Shown here in pieces: positions 6,337-8,950 of a DNA stretch of 8,950 nucleotides. A model generated the notes under the pieces. It did no database searches, was not told where the DNA came from, and worked only from the letters and a program-made list of their open reading frames with translations. Source of the DNA: RGIG250 sp964540025 (GTDB lineage Bacteria; Bacillota; Negativicutes; Selenomonadales; Selenomonadaceae); assembly GCA_964540025.1 (NCBI GenBank), contig CAZIKQ010000061.1:1-8950 (forward strand), in the 5' to 3' direction. Within the stretch, counting starts at the first letter, position 1, and each line of letters opens with the position of its first letter. The translations under genes and the position numbers were made by a program.

Positions 6337-6367
6337 ACTATAAACTATTCGAGTTACACGAAGTCAA
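6337..6367 (-). promoter_or_regulatory. MerR-type promoter and operator for the aldo/keto reductase gene
   Basis: On the minus strand the -35 box TTGACT (6367-6362) and the -10 box TATAGT (6342-6337) are separated by 19 bp. That over-long spacer is the hallmark of promoters activated by MerR-family regulators through DNA distortion. A dyad lies within it: TTCG (6348-6351), 7 bp, CGAA (6359-6362), imperfectly extensible. The divergent gene encodes a MerR-family protein. Transcription would start near 6330, leaving a leader of about 45 nt. Confidence 0.75.
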
Positions 6368-6398
6368 GGCTTTTGTAAAAAATTCAGGAGAGGGCAGA

Positions 6399-6827
6399 AT
6401 GAAAGAAAAATTATACTCGGTTCAGGAAGTTGCAAAAATGTATGATATTTCCAAGCATACGATAAGGTATTATACGGATTTGGGCTTAATTCCCTCCGTA
6501 CAAAGAGACGAGAACAACAACAGGGTATTTAGCCGGGAGGCTCTTAATTGGGTTGAGGGCTGTATTTGTCTGAAGGGGTGCGGCATGAGTATCAAAGACC
6601 TGAAAAAATACGGCGAGCTGTGCTTAAAGGGAGATTCTACCCTTCAGGAACGGTATGAAATGGTTGCCGCTTGCCGGGATAAAGCGCGGGAACAGGTCAG
6701 AACCGCTCAAAAAATGCTGGACTACGCTGAACGCAAGGTAAAGCATTATGAAAATATAATATCCGGTAAAACCAGCGACAATTCAAATCCGTCCGATTGG
6801 ACAAAAAGCGAGCTGGATTGCAGATGA
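6399..6827 (+). CDS. MerR-family transcriptional regulator, probable thiol/aldehyde sensor
   Basis: This 142-residue regulator has the MerR N-terminal winged helix-turn-helix (about 5-72): YSVQEVAKMYDISKHTIRYY (6-25), then the wing with NNRVFSREALNWV (40-52). The helix containing CLKGCGMSIKDLKKYGEL (57-74) follows, with a coiled-coil dimerisation helix at about 80-120. The polar C-terminal tail carries no obvious ligand domain. Six cysteines are present (55, 57, 61, 75, 92, 141). The cysteine preceding LK.xGMS is the position I associate with the redox/electrophile-sensing cysteine of AdhR/NmlR-type regulators, so sensing of aldehydes or other electrophiles is a reasonable inference. AGGAG (6386-6390) lies 8 nt before the ATG. 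It is divergent from the aldo/keto reductase gene, whose promoter has MerR-type spacing. Base composition is AT-richer than the flanking region, as in the reductase gene. Confidence 0.88.
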   Translation: MKEKLYSVQEVAKMYDISKHTIRYYTDLGLIPSVQRDENNNRVFSREALNWVEGCICLKGCGMSIKDLKKYGELCLKGDSTLQERYEMVAACRDKAREQVRTAQKMLDYAERKVKHYENIISGKTSDNSNPSDWTKSELDCR

Positions 6828-6916
6828 AAGGGGGCGTGGAGAAATTTGCTTTTAAGGGGAAAGCTGCCATTGCAGGTATTAACCGCAATGCTCACCAAAT
6901 TGTGCGAGAACGGTGA
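6824..6916 (+). CDS. Possible small ORF of 30 residues overlapping the merR stop
   Basis: ATG 6824 overlaps the merR stop by 4 bases (ATGA), the usual layout for translational coupling. The frame runs 30 codons to TGA 6914-6916, encoding a basic peptide starting MKGGVEKFAFKGKAAIAG and ending in RER. There is no clear Shine-Dalgarno sequence of its own, and I recognise no family. It fills most of the gap before the hydrolase gene. It could be a real coupled small protein, the decayed start of a larger gene, or chance. Confidence 0.25.
   Translation: MKGGVEKFAFKGKAAIAGINRNAHQIVRER
6869..6889. promoter_or_regulatory. Dyad between merR and the hydrolase gene
   Basis: ATTGC (6869-6873) and GCAAT (6885-6889) are inverted, with GGT (6875-6877) and ACC (6882-6884) inside, so the dyad is interrupted only by one extra A and a 4-base centre. 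It could be an operator for the hydrolase gene, but no convincing promoter is visible next to it. Confidence 0.25.
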
Positions 6917-6933
6917 CTGATAGGGAGGACGGG

Positions 6934-7608
6934 ATGAAGACAATAGACGTGGCAGCGGGAGGACACGCCATGCGCCTGCACCTGTCTGCGGCGGGCGGGT
7001 CGCTGCCCCTGGTTTTTATAAACGACGACATCGAAGCCGGGGATGGAGTGGCGGCGCTGCTCGAGGCTCTGCCGTTGAATATTGCCATAGTGGACCCGGG
7101 CAAATGGACGGACGCGCTATCTCCCTGGCCAGAGCCTGCCCTCAATGAAAAAATGGAGGACTTCGGGGGACGGGGCAGTGAGCTCATCGACGATTACTGG
7201 AACAGTATAATACCCAGGGCGGAGCAGCTGGTGGGAATAAAACCTCCCTTCCGGGTCATTGCCGGGTACTCCCTGGCGGGGTTGTGGGGGATCTATGCCG
7301 GTTGGGAAGCCTGCCTCTTTGAGCGGGTGGCCGCGGCTTCGGCCTCCCTTTGGTATGAAGGATTTTTGGACTACCTGAGGACAAAGACGCCGGCCGTTTC
7401 CCTGCGGCGGGTCCAGCTGTCCCTGGGGGACAGGGAGGAGAAAGCAAAGAATCCCCGGCTGGCCAGAATCGGGGCGGCCACCCGGGAGGCGAAGGAAATC
7501 ATGAATGAAAAGGGCGTCGCGGCGGAGCTGGTCATGACCGAGGGCGGCCATTTCAACAATGCGGCCAGCCGGATGGCGGACACGATCCGAGCGGCGATAA
7601 TTCGGTAG
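6934..7608 (+). CDS. Alpha/beta hydrolase, putative esterase (esterase D / enterochelin-esterase-like)
   Basis: This 224-residue protein has no signal peptide and is predicted to be cytoplasmic. ATG 6934 is chosen because AGGGAGG (6922-6928) ends 5 nt before it; the in-frame GTG at 6913 has no such support. The nucleophile elbow is GYSLAG (111-116) with S113. The acid is probably D166 in SLGDREEKAKNP, and the histidine is H206 in EGGHFN. This arrangement is typical of the putative-esterase family that includes esterase D and siderophore esterases. The elbow has Ala at the usual last Gly of GxSxG, which I believe is common in this subgroup. It follows merR by about 100 bp with no visible terminator, so it may be read from the merR promoter. 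Its higher GC content sets it apart from merR and the reductase gene. The substrate cannot be stated. Confidence 0.82.
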   Translation: MKTIDVAAGGHAMRLHLSAAGGSLPLVFINDDIEAGDGVAALLEALPLNIAIVDPGKWTDALSPWPEPALNEKMEDFGGRGSELIDDYWNSIIPRAEQLVGIKPPFRVIAGYSLAGLWGIYAGWEACLFERVAAASASLWYEGFLDYLRTKTPAVSLRRVQLSLGDREEKAKNPRLARIGAATREAKEIMNEKGVAAELVMTEGGHFNNAASRMADTIRAAIIR

Positions 7609-7655
7609 GTCAGGAGGCTTTCCGGTGGGATTACAAAGCAGTTAGAGGCTGTTTG

Positions 7656-7683
7656 TTGACGTTTATATTGTTCAAGTTATGAT
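7656..7683 (+). promoter_or_regulatory. Sigma-A type promoter for lrgAB
   Basis: The -35 box TTGACG (7656-7661) and the -10 box TATGAT (7678-7683) are separated by 16 bp; each has one mismatch to consensus. Transcription should begin at about 7689-7691, inside the left end of the palindrome 7685-7729. The mRNA would therefore start with that hairpin. Confidence 0.65.
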
Positions 7684-7684
7684 T

Positions 7685-7729
7685 GCAAAGTCAGCAACCC
7701 CCATTTGAAATGGGGGTTGCTGACTTTGC
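7685..7729. repeat. 45-nt near-perfect palindrome in the lrgAB leader
   Basis: Arms 7685-7706 and 7708-7729 are perfect reverse complements over 22 bp with a single central base; in RNA the loop would open to a few nt. It lies between the lrgAB promoter and the ribosome binding site. GGAAAATTTTT follows, so an attenuator-type terminator is possible, although the T run is not immediately adjacent to the stem. It could equally be a 5' stabilising stem or a small inserted palindromic element. Confidence 0.7.
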
Positions 7730-7759
7730 GGAAAATTTTTATTTGAAGGAAGATATCCT

Positions 7760-8110
7760 ATGAAATACGTTACCGAGCTGGCCGTCATATTGGGCTTCAC
7801 CCTGCTGGGAGAGCTGATACGGCTGGCGGTGCCCCTGCCGGTTCCGGCGGGGATCTACGGGCTGCTGCTGCTATTTTTGTCCCTCCTTCTGGGCATCGTC
7901 AAGCTGGGACAGGTAGCCCATACCGGCCATTACCTCTTGGAGGTCATGATCGTGATGTTTATTGCCCCCGGCGTGGGCATTATAACGAACTGGGGACTCC
8001 TCAGCCCGGTGCTGTTGCCCTATTGCGTCATAGTGCTGATTTCCACGGTGGCGGTTATGGCCGTTACCGGGCTGGTGGCCCAGCGGCTGATGAAAAAGGG
8101 GGAGAAGTGA
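7760..8110 (+). CDS. lrgA: LrgA/CidA family membrane protein (holin-like)
   Basis: This 116-residue protein has four hydrophobic segments (about 4-23, 29-48, 58-77, 86-108) and a short basic tail, the size and layout of the CidA/LrgA family. The family signature around PLPVPAGIYGLLLLFLSLLL (25-44) is clear. CidA/LrgA proteins were described as holin/antiholin-like modulators of murein hydrolases; LrgAB-type pairs in Bacillus and Streptococcus have also been linked to pyruvate transport. AAGGAAG (7746-7752) lies ahead of the ATG. The stop codon overlaps the start of lrgB by one base (TGATG), so the two are translationally coupled. The lytSR two-component genes that often accompany lrgAB are not in this window. 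Choosing LrgA over CidA is a family-level call only. Confidence 0.88.
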   Translation: MKYVTELAVILGFTLLGELIRLAVPLPVPAGIYGLLLLFLSLLLGIVKLGQVAHTGHYLLEVMIVMFIAPGVGIITNWGLLSPVLLPYCVIVLISTVAVMAVTGLVAQRLMKKGEK

Positions 8111-8811
8111 TGGAAAATATGCGGGATATTTTTACCCAGACGGCGTGTTTTGGCCCGGTGCTGACACTGGGGGCCTTTCTCTTTGGAGCTTGGGTCCATA
8201 AGAAGACACAGAATACCCTGGCCAATCCCATGGTCATCGCCATGATCATCGTCATGGCCTTTCTGTGGTGCTTTCAGATCGACTACAGCGATTATCAGAA
8301 AAGCGCCGACGTCATCACTTACTTTCTGACTCCGGCCACCGTCTGCCTGGCGATTCCCCTCTATGAAAAGCTGTCCCTTCTGGCGGAAAACCTTCGGGCC
8401 ATTCTCCTGTCGGTGCTTGCCGGGGTGGCGGTAAACCTGGCGAGCATTCTTGTGCTGTGCCGGCTCTTTGGCCTTACCCATGAGCACTACGTCACGATGA
8501 TGCCGAAATCCGTCACCACTCCCATCGGCATGGGGATGAGCGAGGAGCTGGGTGGCTACGTTACTCTTACGGTGGCCTGCATTGTCATAACCGGCAATTT
8601 CGGCTTCATGGCCGCCGGGAAAATTTTTGCCCTCTTTGGCATAACGGACCCCGTGGCGAGAGGGCTTGCCCTGGGCAATGCCGCCCACGCCATCGGAACG
8701 GTCAGGGCCCTGCAGTACGGGCTCACTGAAGGGGCGATGGGGGGTCTGGCCATCGCCCTGGCCGGTCTGATGACGGTGGCCCTGGCCCCAGTATTCGCCG
8801 GGCTGCTATAA
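8110..8811 (+). CDS. lrgB: LrgB/CidB family membrane protein
   Basis: This 233-residue polytopic membrane protein matches the usual length of LrgB/CidB (about 230). ATG 8110 is the start, overlapping the lrgA stop by one base; GGGGGAGAAG immediately upstream serves as ribosome binding site. Several hydrophobic segments are visible (about 14-29, 41-56, 67-85, 97-120, 150-175, 211-233). Family-conserved stretches are MPKSVTTPIGMGMSEELGG (131-149) and GNAAHAIGTVRALQYG (189-204), followed by the Gly/Ala-rich last helix. It acts in the cytoplasmic membrane together with LrgA, as a transporter or channel-type complex (pyruvate in characterised relatives) or in control of autolysis. No T-run terminator follows; the next structure is the palindromic repeat at 8821-8937. 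Confidence 0.9.
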   Translation: MENMRDIFTQTACFGPVLTLGAFLFGAWVHKKTQNTLANPMVIAMIIVMAFLWCFQIDYSDYQKSADVITYFLTPATVCLAIPLYEKLSLLAENLRAILLSVLAGVAVNLASILVLCRLFGLTHEHYVTMMPKSVTTPIGMGMSEELGGYVTLTVACIVITGNFGFMAAGKIFALFGITDPVARGLALGNAAHAIGTVRALQYGLTEGAMGGLAIALAGLMTVALAPVFAGLL

Positions 8812-8820
8812 ATCGGGCTA

Positions 8821-8937
8821 ATAGGCTCCCCTTTAGGGGAGCTGGCGGCGAAGCCGCCTGAGGGGTGACATAAATCAGAAATTGGCTTGTCTGTCACCCC
8901 TTCGCCCTTCGGGCACCTCCCCTACAGGGGAGGCTAT
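8821..8937. repeat. Compound palindromic repeat (REP doublet / miniature element)
   Basis: A 117-bp element has inverted ends ATAG (8821-8824) and CTAT (8934-8937). The left arm has an outer hairpin with arms 8825-8832 and 8835-8842 (GCTCCCCT/AGGGGAGC) and a second with arms 8844-8849 and 8853-8858 (GGCGGC/GCCGCC, GAA loop). The right arm mirrors this: arms 8904-8907 and 8911-8914 (TTC loop), then 8916-8923 and 8926-8933 (CCTCCCCT/AGGGGAGG). The two halves are joined by a perfect 9-bp inverted repeat, GGGGTGACA (8862-8870) and TGTCACCCC (8892-8900), around a 21-nt centre. No ORF fits it. Sequences of this general look are, to my knowledge, dispersed in many Firmicute genomes. It starts 9 bases after lrgB and may also stop transcription or protect the mRNA 3' end. 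Confidence 0.75.
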
Positions 8938-8950
8938 CAGATCGATTATA

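Noticed and set aside
8020..8688. 222-codon open frame on the minus strand opposite lrgB
   Set aside because: Its His/Gly/Lys/Gln-rich translation is the complement of codons for membrane helices, and the plus-strand LrgB assignment is strong.

Overview
The window (8950 bases, mostly GC-rich) looks like chromosomal DNA of a diderm Firmicute, most likely a Negativicute (Selenomonas/Sporomusa-type). The best evidence is the decarboxylase at 3982-5157. Its length and motifs match my recollection of the lysine/ornithine decarboxylase of Selenomonas ruminantium, which makes the cadaverine attached to peptidoglycan in that group. Three proteins carry export signals, which fits a cell with a periplasm. 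The taxonomic call is inference; no rRNA or other marker gene is present.

Layout: (1) 1-88 is non-coding and holds four consecutive small hairpins that look like a repeat or mobile-element end. (2) 113-3829 is a probable three-gene unit on the plus strand: a Tat-type DUF362 lipoprotein, a LysR regulator starting at GTG 1239, and an exported type-B carboxylesterase, closed by a strong terminator at 3783-3829. (3) 3869-5157 is the Lys/Orn decarboxylase with its own promoter and a structured leader. Its 3' flank (5154-5280) is an unexplained run of hairpins. (4) 5298-6827 is a visibly AT-richer island. It holds an aldo/keto reductase with a signal peptide on the minus strand and a divergent, cysteine-rich MerR regulator. 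The reductase promoter has the 19-bp spacer typical of MerR-activated promoters, with a small dyad inside it. (5) 6824-7608 holds a possible 30-residue ORF overlapping the merR stop, then a cytoplasmic esterase-D-type alpha/beta hydrolase. (6) 7656-8811 is an lrgA/lrgB (cidA/cidB-like) membrane pair whose promoter is followed at once by a 45-nt near-perfect palindrome. (7) 8821-8937 is a compound palindromic repeat of REP-doublet or miniature-element type.

How the genes may work together: the first unit pairs cell-envelope proteins of unknown substrate with a LysR regulator. The MerR/reductase pair, perhaps with the adjacent esterase, resembles electrophile/aldehyde-response cassettes. LrgAB probably exports or imports small metabolites such as pyruvate, or acts as a holin-like pair. 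I see no defence system, CRISPR array, tRNA, rRNA or intact transposase. The most unusual items are the exported reductase under a MerR-type promoter, the palindrome at the lrgAB transcript start, and the two palindromic repeat regions at the window ends.
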